Of a DNA stretch of 64,000 nucleotides, positions 54,436 to 62,005 are shown in pieces. Made by a program: the position numbers and the translations under genes. Positions within the stretch are counted from its first letter, which is position 1. Each line of letters opens with the position of its first letter. The notes under the pieces are model-generated. The model was not told the DNA's origin, ran no database searches, and saw only the letters and a list, made by a program, of their open reading frames with translations. Source of the DNA: Streptomyces sp. JJ38 (GTDB lineage Bacteria > Actinomycetota > Actinomycetes > Streptomycetales > Streptomycetaceae); contig NZ_JABLSI010000010.1 in NCBI RefSeq assembly GCF_019303475.1, positions 1-64,000 on the forward strand. Reading direction: 5' to 3'.

Positions 54436-55611
54436 ATGCGTAACCTGCCCGACGGCAAGGACATCCTCGATCCGACGCTCTACGCGGGCACCCGGCGACC
54501 CCGCGAGGAGGCCACGACCCTCCCGCACTGGGTCTACACCGACCACACCTGGTTCGAACGCGAGATGGCGACCATGTTCCGCCCCGCGTGGCACTTCGCC
54601 GGGCTCGCCTCGTCCATCCCGCAGCCGGGGGACTTCCGCACCCTGCGCCTGCTCGACGAACCGCTGCTCGTCGTCCGCGGGGACGACGACCAGGTCCGCG
54701 TCTTCCGCAACTCCTGCCGGCACCGGGGCTCGCTCGTCGTGGAGGAGCCCTCCGGCAACTGCCGTGGCCTGCGCTGCCCCTACCACTCCTGGACCTACAG
54801 CCTCGAAGGCGTCCTCAAGCACGCCCCCGGGCTCGACGGCCACCGGCGCGAGGAACTCGCCGGGCTCGGCCGCAACCTCGTCCAGGTGCCCAGCGGCATC
54901 CGCGAAGGGCTGGTCTTCGTCCACCTCGGCGACCCGGCCACCGCCCCCACCCTCGACGCCTACCTCGGCAACTACCTCTCCACCGTCGCCGTCCCGCACC
55001 AGACCGCGCAGATGGTCGCCGTCCACGAGCGCGAGTACGTCCTCGACTCCAACTGGAAGCTCTACGTCGAAGTCGACATGGAGACCCTCCACACCCAGCA
55101 CATCCACCGCGGCTCCATCGGCGAACAGCCCGTCACCACGCCCCACGCCGAGGGCCACTGGATCGGCGTCCACCACGCGTCCGAGCACACCCCCGCCCTC
55201 CACCCCGGAGAACGCCACACCGGCTTCCCCCACACCAAGGGCCTCACCGGGGCCGCCGAACACGGCGCCCACTTCTCCATCCTGCTGCCCGGCTTCTTCC
55301 TCGTCACCGCCCAGGACGTCATGTGGTGGATCCACAAGATCCCCGACTCCGCCACCCGCACCCGCGTCCGCGTCGGCTACTCCTTCCCCGGCTCCACCGT
55401 CGACCGCCCCGACTTCGACGACGTCTACCCGCGCTACGCCAAGCGGCTCGACCAGGTCGTCGAGGAGGACGACTGGATCACCGAGCACCAGCAGCAGGGC
55501 CTCAACGCCTCCCCTCCCGGCTGCTACGTCCCCGAGGAGCACGTCGTGCACCGCCTCGACAACTGGATCCTGGACCAGGTCCTCGGCGACCGCGACGCCG
55601 TCCATGACTGA
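54436..55611 (+). CDS. Rieske-type aromatic/amine oxygenase, large subunit
   Basis: 391 residues. Rieske [2Fe-2S] motif CRHRGSLVVEEPSGNCRGLRCPYH (CxH...CxxH) near residue 95, and the non-heme iron site with DMETLHTQHIH (Asp/His-His) around 215. The fold is that of alpha subunits of ring-hydroxylating dioxygenases and Rieske monooxygenases for quaternary amines; no reductase partner is adjacent, so one would be supplied elsewhere. ATG 54436 follows AGGGGGA at 8 nt. The MFS gene start overlaps its stop by 8 nt, so uptake and oxidation of one substrate are probably linked. Confidence 0.9.
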   Translation: MRNLPDGKDILDPTLYAGTRRPREEATTLPHWVYTDHTWFEREMATMFRPAWHFAGLASSIPQPGDFRTLRLLDEPLLVVRGDDDQVRVFRNSCRHRGSLVVEEPSGNCRGLRCPYHSWTYSLEGVLKHAPGLDGHRREELAGLGRNLVQVPSGIREGLVFVHLGDPATAPTLDAYLGNYLSTVAVPHQTAQMVAVHEREYVLDSNWKLYVEVDMETLHTQHIHRGSIGEQPVTTPHAEGHWIGVHHASEHTPALHPGERHTGFPHTKGLTGAAEHGAHFSILLPGFFLVTAQDVMWWIHKIPDSATRTRVRVGYSFPGSTVDRPDFDDVYPRYAKRLDQVVEEDDWITEHQQQGLNASPPGCYVPEEHVVHRLDNWILDQVLGDRDAVHD

Positions 55612-56857
55612 CGCCGCCGGCCGCCGGGCCCGCCGCCTCCTCGCGTGGTCCGTCCTCGCGGGCTGCTTCCTGCTCGGCTTCTTCCACCGCTTCGCCCCCG
55701 CCACCTTCGCCGACGCGCTCTCCACCGACCTCGACGTCACCGACGCCCAGCTCGGCGCCCTCGCCTCCTGGCACTTCTGGACGTACACCGTCGCCCAGAT
55801 ACCCGCCGGGCTCCTCGTCGACCGCCACGGCACCCGGCGTTGCGTCGCCGTCGGCTCCACCGTCACGGCCGCCGGCGCGCTCCTGCTCGCCGTCGCCCAG
55901 AACCTCGTCACCGCCTCGGCCGGGCCCCTGCTCACCGGCGCCGGACTGTCCGTCGTCTTCGTCGGCATCATGAAGTTCAACGCCGCCTGGTTCAGCCCCG
56001 AACGCTACGGACTCGTCACCGGCGTCACCATGCTCCTGGCGACCTGCGGCGCCGTCGCCGCCGGCTCGCCCACGGCCTGGCTCCTGGAACACTTCCCCTG
56101 GCGCGGCCTGTTCGCCGTCGCGGCGGCGGCCGGGCTCGCCCTCTCCCTCGCCGTCGCCGCGCTCGTGCGCAACCACCCGGCGGGCAGCGCGTCCGCCCCC
56201 GTCTCCGGTGCCGCGCGCGGCGGCCTGCGGGACGCCTTCCGCAGCCGTGCCCTGTGGCCCCTGCTGCTCGCCACCGCCGGGACCAACGGCACCTTCTACG
56301 CCTTCTCCGGCCTGTGGGGCGTCCCGCTCCTCACCGACACCCGCGGCCTGTCCAACACCGCCGCCGCCTGGTACACCACGGCCGCCCTCACCGTCTACGG
56401 CATCGGCTGCCTCGCCATCGGCGTCTGGTCCGACCGCGCCGGCCGCCGAAAGCCCTTCATCCTCGGCACCAGCGCCATGGCCCTCACCGGCTGGGCCTGC
56501 CTCGCCCTCCTCCCCTGGGACGCGGGCTGGCAGGGGCTCGCCCTCTACGCCCTCGTCGGCGCCGCCGCCTCCCAGGTCACCGTCTCCTTTGCGGCCCTCA
56601 AGGAAGCCGTCCCGGCCCACATCGCCGCCACCGCCCTCGCCATCCTCAACGCGGGCTGCTTCGGCGTCTCGGCCGCCCTGCAACCCCTCTTCGGGCTCGT
56701 CCTCGACGCCGAGCTCGGCTGGGACCGGGCCCTCGCCCTCATGGCCGGCACCTCCGCCCTCGGCCTCCTCGCCGCCCGCGCCTCCCGCGAGACCTGGTGC
56801 CGTCCCGTCGCCCCCGCCGACTCCCCGGCCGCCCCGGAGACGGCCGTCAAGCGGTAG
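55604..56857 (+). CDS. MFS transporter
   Basis: 417 residues with about 12 hydrophobic segments, starting RRLLAWSVLAGCFLLGFFHRFAPATFADAL, an unusual anionic-substrate-like first helix. The inter-helix loop VDRHGTRRCVAVG is the DRxGRR-type MFS signature and SDRAGRRKPFILG the equivalent in the second half. The start overlaps the Rieske gene (ATG in CCATGACTGA). It probably imports the Rieske enzyme's substrate, or exports its product. A cytoplasmic C-terminal tail ends PETAVKR. Confidence 0.92.
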   Translation: MTDAAGRRARRLLAWSVLAGCFLLGFFHRFAPATFADALSTDLDVTDAQLGALASWHFWTYTVAQIPAGLLVDRHGTRRCVAVGSTVTAAGALLLAVAQNLVTASAGPLLTGAGLSVVFVGIMKFNAAWFSPERYGLVTGVTMLLATCGAVAAGSPTAWLLEHFPWRGLFAVAAAAGLALSLAVAALVRNHPAGSASAPVSGAARGGLRDAFRSRALWPLLLATAGTNGTFYAFSGLWGVPLLTDTRGLSNTAAAWYTTAALTVYGIGCLAIGVWSDRAGRRKPFILGTSAMALTGWACLALLPWDAGWQGLALYALVGAAASQVTVSFAALKEAVPAHIAATALAILNAGCFGVSAALQPLFGLVLDAELGWDRALALMAGTSALGLLAARASRETWCRPVAPADSPAAPETAVKR

Positions 56858-56971
56858 GCCGACGACCCCGACCGCACCCTTGTCGTCCGCTCAACGCCTC
56901 TTCTAGGGTGCGCTCGTTCGGAAACCGAACACGCCGACGCACGGCCTTCGGGCCCGAGGGAAGAGGACCGC

Positions 56972-58249
56972 ATGGGAAGCACGCTCCGGCGCCTGTCCGC
57001 CATCGCAGCGACCACCGTCCTGGCGTGCGCCACGCTCGCCGTCCCGCAGGCCGGCGCCGTCGGGGTCGGGAGCGCGGCCTGTCTCGACGAGTCCGCGCCC
57101 CTCACTGTCGAGGACCAACGCCTGGAGCGGCGGGCCCCGCAGCAGATCCTGCGGCGCAGCGGCTTCGACGCCGTGCGCCCCGCCTTCCTCCGGGAGCTGT
57201 GCCGGGCCGACTCCCTCGCATCCGCCGAGCACGTCGTCGGCAAGCACGCCCGGAAGCTCTGGAAGACGGCGGTCAACCGCGCGCAGTCCCGGGCGAGGGG
57301 CGGCGAGCTGAGCCGCGAGGACGACCGCCCGCTGTACTGGGCCAGGCTCAGCCTGGACACGGCCCTGCGCCAGTGGCAGCCCCGCTTCCCGCTCTCGGCG
57401 GAGGAACGCGCCGGGTTGATCCAGCGCCTGGAGACGTCCTCCCGTGGCCAGGACACCATCACCTTCCCCAAGGGCGAGGGCGTCAAGCGCATCCTGGTCA
57501 CCGGCTTCGACCCGTTCACCCTCGACCGGGACATCCGCATCGGCAACCCCTCCGGCGCCGCCGCGCTCGCCCTCGACGGGACCTCCGTCCAGACGGCGTC
57601 GGGCCCGGCCCGCATCGAGGCCGCCATCTTCCCCGTCCGCTGGCGGGACTTCGCCGACGGCACCGTCGAGCGCACCCTGCTCCCGCACTTCGCCGAGGGC
57701 CCGGCGCAGGTCGACATGTTCGCCACCATCAGCCAGGGCCGTCCGGAGCAGTTCGACATCGAGCGCTTCAACGGCGCCTGGCGCGGCGGCTACCCGGACA
57801 ACGAGAACGCCTCGGAGACGGGTCTCGTGCCCATCCCCGCCGGGGTCCCCTCCGTCACCCCGCAGCCCCAGTGGACGGCCACCTCGCTGCCGTACACCGA
57901 CATCGTCAACGCGGACACCGGGCGGTTCCCCGTCCTGGACAACACCCGCGTCACCGAGATACCCGTCGGCGCGGCCGACCCCGTCGTCCGGGACGACGGC
58001 CCAACCCCCGGCTCGCAGGCCCGCCAGGGTGGCGGCGGCAACTACCTGTCCAACGAGATCGCGTACCGGGCCACCCTGCTCCGCGACGCCCTCGGCCTCG
58101 ACGTGCCCGGCGGCCACATCCACACCCCGGTGCTGCGCTTCGGCGAGGGCAACACCGACGCCGTCACGGACCCGGCCTACGAGCGCAACCGCTCCGACAT
58201 CACGGCCCAGATCCGCGCCATCGTCACCGTCGGGGCGGGGACCCTGTAG
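56972..58249 (+). CDS. Secreted pyroglutamyl-peptidase I-like protein (C15 fold), Cys to Ser
   Basis: 425 residues, much longer than C15 enzymes (about 215). Signal peptide (LRRLSAIAATTVLACATLAVPQAGAV), a helical N-terminal region of about 150 residues, then the C15 core: ILVTGFDPFTL (FVTGFEPF), ISQGRPEQFDIERFN (Glu of the active site), GGNYLSNEIAYRATLLRDALG where C15 has xYxCN, and PGGHIHTPVLRF (His). The catalytic Cys position is Ser360. Either a Ser hydrolase or an inactive binder. Secreted C15 relatives in Streptomyces often look like this. The ATG has AGAGGA upstream. Confidence 0.83.
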   Translation: MGSTLRRLSAIAATTVLACATLAVPQAGAVGVGSAACLDESAPLTVEDQRLERRAPQQILRRSGFDAVRPAFLRELCRADSLASAEHVVGKHARKLWKTAVNRAQSRARGGELSREDDRPLYWARLSLDTALRQWQPRFPLSAEERAGLIQRLETSSRGQDTITFPKGEGVKRILVTGFDPFTLDRDIRIGNPSGAAALALDGTSVQTASGPARIEAAIFPVRWRDFADGTVERTLLPHFAEGPAQVDMFATISQGRPEQFDIERFNGAWRGGYPDNENASETGLVPIPAGVPSVTPQPQWTATSLPYTDIVNADTGRFPVLDNTRVTEIPVGAADPVVRDDGPTPGSQARQGGGGNYLSNEIAYRATLLRDALGLDVPGGHIHTPVLRFGEGNTDAVTDPAYERNRSDITAQIRAIVTVGAGTL

Positions 58250-58260
58250 CGGTCAGGTCG

Positions 58261-58467
58261 TCAGCGAAGCGTCCCGGTGCTGGTGGAGTCCACGAACGCG
58301 GCCCACGCGGCGGCGGGGAACACCAGCACCGGGCCGTCAACGGCCTTGCTGTCCCGGACGGGGACGCTGCCGTGGGTACCGAGGGCGGTTTCCACGCAGT
58401 TGCCGCCGTTGCCGCCGCTGTGGCTGCTTTTGATCCACTGTGCGTTGGTGAGTTCGTGCTGCTTCAT
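58261..58467 (-). CDS. DUF397 family protein, copy 2
   Basis: 68 residues: WIKSSHSGGNGGNCVETALG, VPVRDSKAVDGPVLVFPAAAWAAFVDS, the usual DUF397 pattern (WxKSSxSG, VRDSK, W..F). DUF397 proteins accompany XRE-type regulators of the WhiJ class in streptomycetes and modulate them. It lies 29 bp after the first copy and is about 80% identical to it, so it arose by tandem duplication. ATG 58467. Confidence 0.9.
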   Translation of the reverse strand: MKQHELTNAQWIKSSHSGGNGGNCVETALGTHGSVPVRDSKAVDGPVLVFPAAAWAAFVDSTSTGTLR

Positions 58468-58496
58468 GTCGGGACGCCTCCCGGTGCCGTGGTCTC

Positions 58497-58703
58497 TCAA
58501 CGAAGTTGGTCGGAGCGCGTGGCCCCGACGAATGCGGTCCACGCAGCGTTGGGGAAGATCAGCACCGGGCCGTCAACCGCCTTGCTGTCCCGGACGGGGA
58601 CGCTGCCGTGGATGCCGAGGGCGGTTTCCACGCAGTCGCCGCCGTTGGCGCCGCTGTAGCTGCTCTTGGTCCACTGTGCGTTGGCGAGTTCGTGCTGCTT
58701 CAT
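58497..58703 (-). CDS. DUF397 family protein, copy 1
   Basis: 68 residues with the same layout as copy 2 (WTKSSYSGANGGDCVETALG, VPVRDSKAVDGPVLIFPNAAW). Its 5' part overlaps the C-terminal extension of the upstream XRE regulator by 131 bp in another frame, an unusually long overlap. The start ATG 58703 lies inside that gene, so it must be translated from an internal ribosome-binding site (GAAGGG in the overlap). Confidence 0.9.
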   Translation of the reverse strand: MKQHELANAQWTKSSYSGANGGDCVETALGIHGSVPVRDSKAVDGPVLIFPNAAWTAFVGATRSDQLR

Positions 58704-59541
58704 GTCGGCCGTACCCTTCCATGACGTCGCAGATCAGCGCGGCGGACTCTCGAGCGGACAGTGCATCAGCTCTGAGCACATCATAGATCTGGGATTGCGC
58801 GGCGAAGACTGCCGGATTATTACTGAAGTGGCCTCGGTCCAGCGACTCCGAGTAGACCCACTGCTGCCCATCAGGCAGATGGATCAGCGACATCGGGCTG
58901 TCCGGAGGGTTGATGCTCGGGTCTGACGAGGGCGCGATTTGAATGCGGACGGAGCCCAGCTTGCCCGCGGTGAGTAGGTGCGCGCATTGCTCACGCATGA
59001 CGGTCGTTCCACCGACTACGTTGTGCAGCGCGCTTTCGTCGAGCACTGCCACCAGCAGTGGGCCCCGCCCGTTGGCTGCGAGGAACCGCTGCTGGCGGCT
59101 CATCCGGGCTCGGATCAGTTCCTCCAACTCTTCGCCCTCAACCAGGCGACGGAGGACCGCACGTGCGTACTCCTTCGTCTGAAGAAGCCCAGGGATGACC
59201 AACGTGCCGTAGATCCGCAGGGCGACGGCTTCGGCGTCCATCGCGGCCCGGCGCTTGAACCAGTCGGGGTGGGCGACTTCGGGGTACCAGTCGATGCGCT
59301 GCCACAGGCGTTCGAGCATGCCGCCGGTGCCCAGGACGTGGTCGGCGGCCACGGCGAACGTGTGCTGAGGGACGCGGGTACCGGCCTCGATGCGGGCGAC
59401 CAGCGAGCGGTCGCACGGGATCTTGCAGGCCAGCTCCTCCTGCGTCAGGTGTGCCGACTCCCGCAGGTCGCGCAGGAGTTCTCCGAAGACGGCGGCCGAG
59501 GTCGCGGCCGGGTTCTTCGTACCGTTGCGTCGGTGTACCAA
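58573..59541 (-). CDS. XRE-family regulator with DUF5753 (WhiJ-like)
   Basis: 322 residues. HTH (FGELLRDLRESAHLTQEELACKIPCDRSLVARIEAGTRVPQHTFAVAADHVLGT) and DUF5753 domain (YGTLVIPGLLQTKEYARAVLRRLVEG...VLDESALHNVVGGTTVMREQCAHLL...GHFSNNPAVFAAQSQIYDVLRADALSARESAALI). The family ends about there; here a basic tail of about 45 residues (RQRTVDQEQLQRRQRRRLRG...) reads through the start of the DUF397 gene, suggesting loss of the original stop. TTG 59541 follows AAGGGGGG at 4 nt and is preferred. It controls development-type genes by family analogy. Confidence 0.88.
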   Translation of the reverse strand: MVHRRNGTKNPAATSAAVFGELLRDLRESAHLTQEELACKIPCDRSLVARIEAGTRVPQHTFAVAADHVLGTGGMLERLWQRIDWYPEVAHPDWFKRRAAMDAEAVALRIYGTLVIPGLLQTKEYARAVLRRLVEGEELEELIRARMSRQQRFLAANGRGPLLVAVLDESALHNVVGGTTVMREQCAHLLTAGKLGSVRIQIAPSSDPSINPPDSPMSLIHLPDGQQWVYSESLDRGHFSNNPAVFAAQSQIYDVLRADALSARESAALICDVMEGYGRHEAARTRQRTVDQEQLQRRQRRRLRGNRPRHPRQRPRPGQQGG

Positions 59542-59667
59542 GGTTCCCCCCTTGTGACAGAAGGCCCATGGCACGCGGAACGCGTTGAACGCGCCATGGC
59601 CTAGGGCAACGCTGTACTCACGGATGGTAGCCGCCTCGTCCGACAAGCGGGGCGAAAACGTACAGGG

Positions 59668-60297
59668 ATGCCCATGGTCATGACGCCTGCGGACACGCAG
59701 CGCGAAGCGCGGCGCATCGCGGCGCGGATCGCCGAGGAGCTGCATATCGCCTTGCTGGGACGGGGGTTCTACCTCCCGATGCGCGCGGCGCCCCCGCTCG
59801 GCGGGCGGGCCTACATCGGGGTGGAGCCGATCCGGGCGGACGTCGCGATCCGGCTGATCGACACCCTCGCGCCGCCCGCACCCGCCTTCCCGGCCATGGA
59901 CGACCCGTGGGAGGAGGCCGAGGACGCGGTGGCCGCGATGCGCCGGGCGCTGTGGTCGGCGGGAGTCACCCTGCCCTCGCTGGCGGTTGACGCACCATAC
60001 GGCGGAGGACGCGGCGTCCTGGTGACGTTGGGCAGGGCGCGGCCAGCGGCCGTGCGGCGGCTCGCGACCGCGGTTCGGGCCGGTGCCGGGCTCCGGCCGG
60101 GGGCACTCGTCGTGGACGTCGCGACCGGTCGGCCGGGGTACGTCGTCGCGGAGGACGGCGAGCGGTACCGGCTGCGTCCCGTCACCGGGCGGGGGCCGCA
60201 GTGGGACGCCGGGCACGTCCGCCAGCCGGATGCGAGGGAACGGCTCGCCGCCCGCAACGCCCGCGCGAACGCCCGCAGTCGCGGGGACGTGCTGTGA
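59668..60297 (+). CDS. Unknown protein, first of a two-gene operon
   Basis: 209 residues. No family recognised. A cytosolic protein with an N-terminal helical part (DTQREARRIAARIAEELHIALLGRGFYLPMRAAPPLGGRAYIGVEPIRADVAIRLIDTLA), acidic stretch DDPWEEAEDAVAAMRRAL, and a basic C-terminus (ERLAARNARANARSR). Its stop overlaps the next start as GTGA. It is divergent from the XRE regulator, which may regulate it. Start ATG 59668 is taken; ATGs at 59674 and 59680 are possible and no ribosome-binding site decides. Confidence 0.7.
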   Translation: MPMVMTPADTQREARRIAARIAEELHIALLGRGFYLPMRAAPPLGGRAYIGVEPIRADVAIRLIDTLAPPAPAFPAMDDPWEEAEDAVAAMRRALWSAGVTLPSLAVDAPYGGGRGVLVTLGRARPAAVRRLATAVRAGAGLRPGALVVDVATGRPGYVVAEDGERYRLRPVTGRGPQWDAGHVRQPDARERLAARNARANARSRGDVL

Positions 60298-60728
60298 GCG
60301 CCCCCCGGGCCGCCACGGTGTTCCGGTGCGAGGCGACGGCGTACGCGCTGGACCACGCGCGGACCTGGCCGCTCGGCGTGTACCGGACGCACACGGCGCG
60401 GCTCGCCCTGCGCTGGCTGCGCGACCGGGCCACGCGCATCGCGGACGCGCTGGACCCGGCTCCGGGCCTGCCCTGGTGCCCGCCGGGAGCCCTGAGCTGT
60501 GCCACCGGGGACGCGACCGAGGCCGCCGAGACGCTCCGCGCCTGGCGCGACGGCACCGCCCAGCAGGACACCGCGCTCGCTCACCTGGCCGACGGCGCCG
60601 TGTTCACCCTCGCCGCCCGCGACGGTGCCGCCCACTACGTCCTCTGTGCCACCCGTGAACCGTGGCCAACGGCTCGTTCCTCGTGGACCGGCCGGGATGT
60701 CGGTGCCTCGGGATACGTTGCGGGGTGA
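60294..60728 (+). CDS. Unknown protein, second of a two-gene operon
   Basis: 144 residues. GTGA overlap with the gene before. Landmarks: FRCEATAYALDHARTWPLGVYRTHTARLALRWLRDRATRIADALDPAPG, then DGAVFTLAARDGAAHYVLCATREPWPT. No domain recognised. Small acidic Cys-containing cytosolic protein. The C-terminal tail is low in codon bias, so the stop may not be conserved. Confidence 0.65.
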   Translation: MSAPRAATVFRCEATAYALDHARTWPLGVYRTHTARLALRWLRDRATRIADALDPAPGLPWCPPGALSCATGDATEAAETLRAWRDGTAQQDTALAHLADGAVFTLAARDGAAHYVLCATREPWPTARSSWTGRDVGASGYVAG

Positions 60729-60887
60729 TGGGCCGGACGGAGATCGTGAGGGACTCGCGGCCATGGGGGGCGGGTCGTACAGGCCCCGGCGCCAGCTCGG
60801 GCCTGGAGGTGTCTTGCCGTGCCCCCGCCCCCCACCCGGAAGCCAAGGCCCCGCCACGCACGTCATGGCGGGGTGGGCGCGTGTCTG

Positions 60888-61187
60888 TCAGACGACTTCT
60901 TGGCCGATCGCGCGGAGGACGTCGGCAAGCCAGACCAAGTCGTAGCCCAGGGCCCGGTCCGGCTCGGCGAGAAGGTGTTCGAGGTGTTGCCACGATTCGG
61001 AGAGCTGCCCGATCGTCATCGTGGCCGGCTCGTCGGGCACCTGGTAGAGCTCGTCCACCGGGATGGACCAGAAGTAGTCGTGTCCGAGCTCCACCGTGCT
61101 TCCGGCTGAGGATTCGATGTGCTCCAGGGCAAGCTCGAAGGCATGGCGGAGCTGGCCAAGAGGGATCAGCAGGGGGTCGCTCGGCAT
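60888..61187 (-). CDS. Small conserved hypothetical protein
   Basis: 99 residues, acidic. LLIPLGQLRHAFELALEHIESSAGSTVELGHDYFWSIPVDELYQVPDEPATMTIGQLSESWQHLEHLLAEPDRALGYDLVWLADVLRAIGQ. The pattern (DYFWSIPxDELYxV, TIGQLSESWxHLExLL) suggests a compact helical protein seen as a contact-dependent-immunity-like or phage-related family; not assigned. No strong ribosome-binding site; ATG 61187. Isolated between unrelated genes. Confidence 0.72.
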   Translation of the reverse strand: MPSDPLLIPLGQLRHAFELALEHIESSAGSTVELGHDYFWSIPVDELYQVPDEPATMTIGQLSESWQHLEHLLAEPDRALGYDLVWLADVLRAIGQEVV

Positions 61188-61288
61188 GGGTCAAACCGCT
61201 GGGTCGAGGTTCGGAGGTCAGGCGCGCGGTGCGTCGGAGGCGTTGTCGGAAAGCGGCGCTTCGCTGTGCCGGTCCCGGACACCGGAGG

Positions 61289-61852
61289 CTACTGCCGGGA
61301 GAGGTCGGCTGGGTCGATGTCGAGGGGGATCGGGGTGTCCACGTGTGTGACGGCGCCGGCGAGGGCGGTGGTGCGCTCCACGTACCGGCCACTTTCGAGC
61401 TCGTGGATGATGAGCATGGGCGCCGGGTCGAACTCGAGCCGCCAGAAGTGCGGGATGGCGGCCTCGGCGTACAGCATCGGCTTGAACTTGCGGTCCACCG
61501 TGCGGTTGCCCGGGGAGACCAGTTCGACCACGAGCTGAACGCCTTCTGCGTCGATGCTGACGCCGTCCTCGGCGGTGGCTCCGGCGTCGGCCACCACGAG
61601 GTCGGGGACGACCAGCCCCGAGGGCAGGATGACGTTGACGGCCTCCAGCACCTCGACCGGTGTGCGGGCAGAGCGGGCGGCAGCGTGCAGGGCCATGGCG
61701 AGCCGGAAGGAGGCTCGCTGGTGGCGGATGCCGGGTGCGGGAGTCATGACGAGGGACTCTCCCAGCAGCTCGTAGCGCATCGTGCGATCTTCGGGCAGTG
61801 CCAGGACGTCGGCGACGGTCCAGGGCCCGGTGTGGTTGACGGCAAGGCTCAT
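61289..61852 (-). CDS. Uma2-family (DUF820) putative nuclease
   Basis: 187 residues. Begins WTVADVLALPEDRTMRYELLGESLVMTPAPGIRHQRASFRLAMAL, then VVPDLVVADAGATAEDGVSIDAEGVQLVVELVSPGNRTVDRKFKPMLYAEAAIPHFWRLEFDP. The PD-(D/E)xK signature is visible as PDLVV...ELVSP...K with E and K positions. Uma2 genes are very common in actinobacteria and cyanobacteria; their role is unclear. ATG 61852 with a weak ribosome-binding site (AGGGGAA). It ends 101 bp before the small hypothetical gene. Confidence 0.9.
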   Translation of the reverse strand: MSLAVNHTGPWTVADVLALPEDRTMRYELLGESLVMTPAPGIRHQRASFRLAMALHAAARSARTPVEVLEAVNVILPSGLVVPDLVVADAGATAEDGVSIDAEGVQLVVELVSPGNRTVDRKFKPMLYAEAAIPHFWRLEFDPAPMLIIHELESGRYVERTTALAGAVTHVDTPIPLDIDPADLSRQ

Positions 61853-61944
61853 TTCCCCTTCACCTCCTCGGCCGACCGCTGCCTCGGCCTGATCCCGGCA
61901 GGCGGTATGAGGTCAGCATACGGTCGGGCGAGAGGCCCGGGGGA

Positions 61945-61990
61945 ACGCGTGAGCCCCGCCGGGCGGGTGGGCTCGGCGGGGCTCACGCGT
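61945..61990 (-). terminator. Strong terminator hairpin after acyl-CoA carboxylase gene
   Basis: ACGCGTGAGCCCCGCCG (61945-61961) and CGGCGGGGCTCACGCGT (61974-61990) are perfect 17-bp arms with a 12-nt loop, 16 bp after the carboxylase stop. Confidence 0.8.
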
Positions 61991-62005
61991 GGGACGGACG
62001 CGGGG

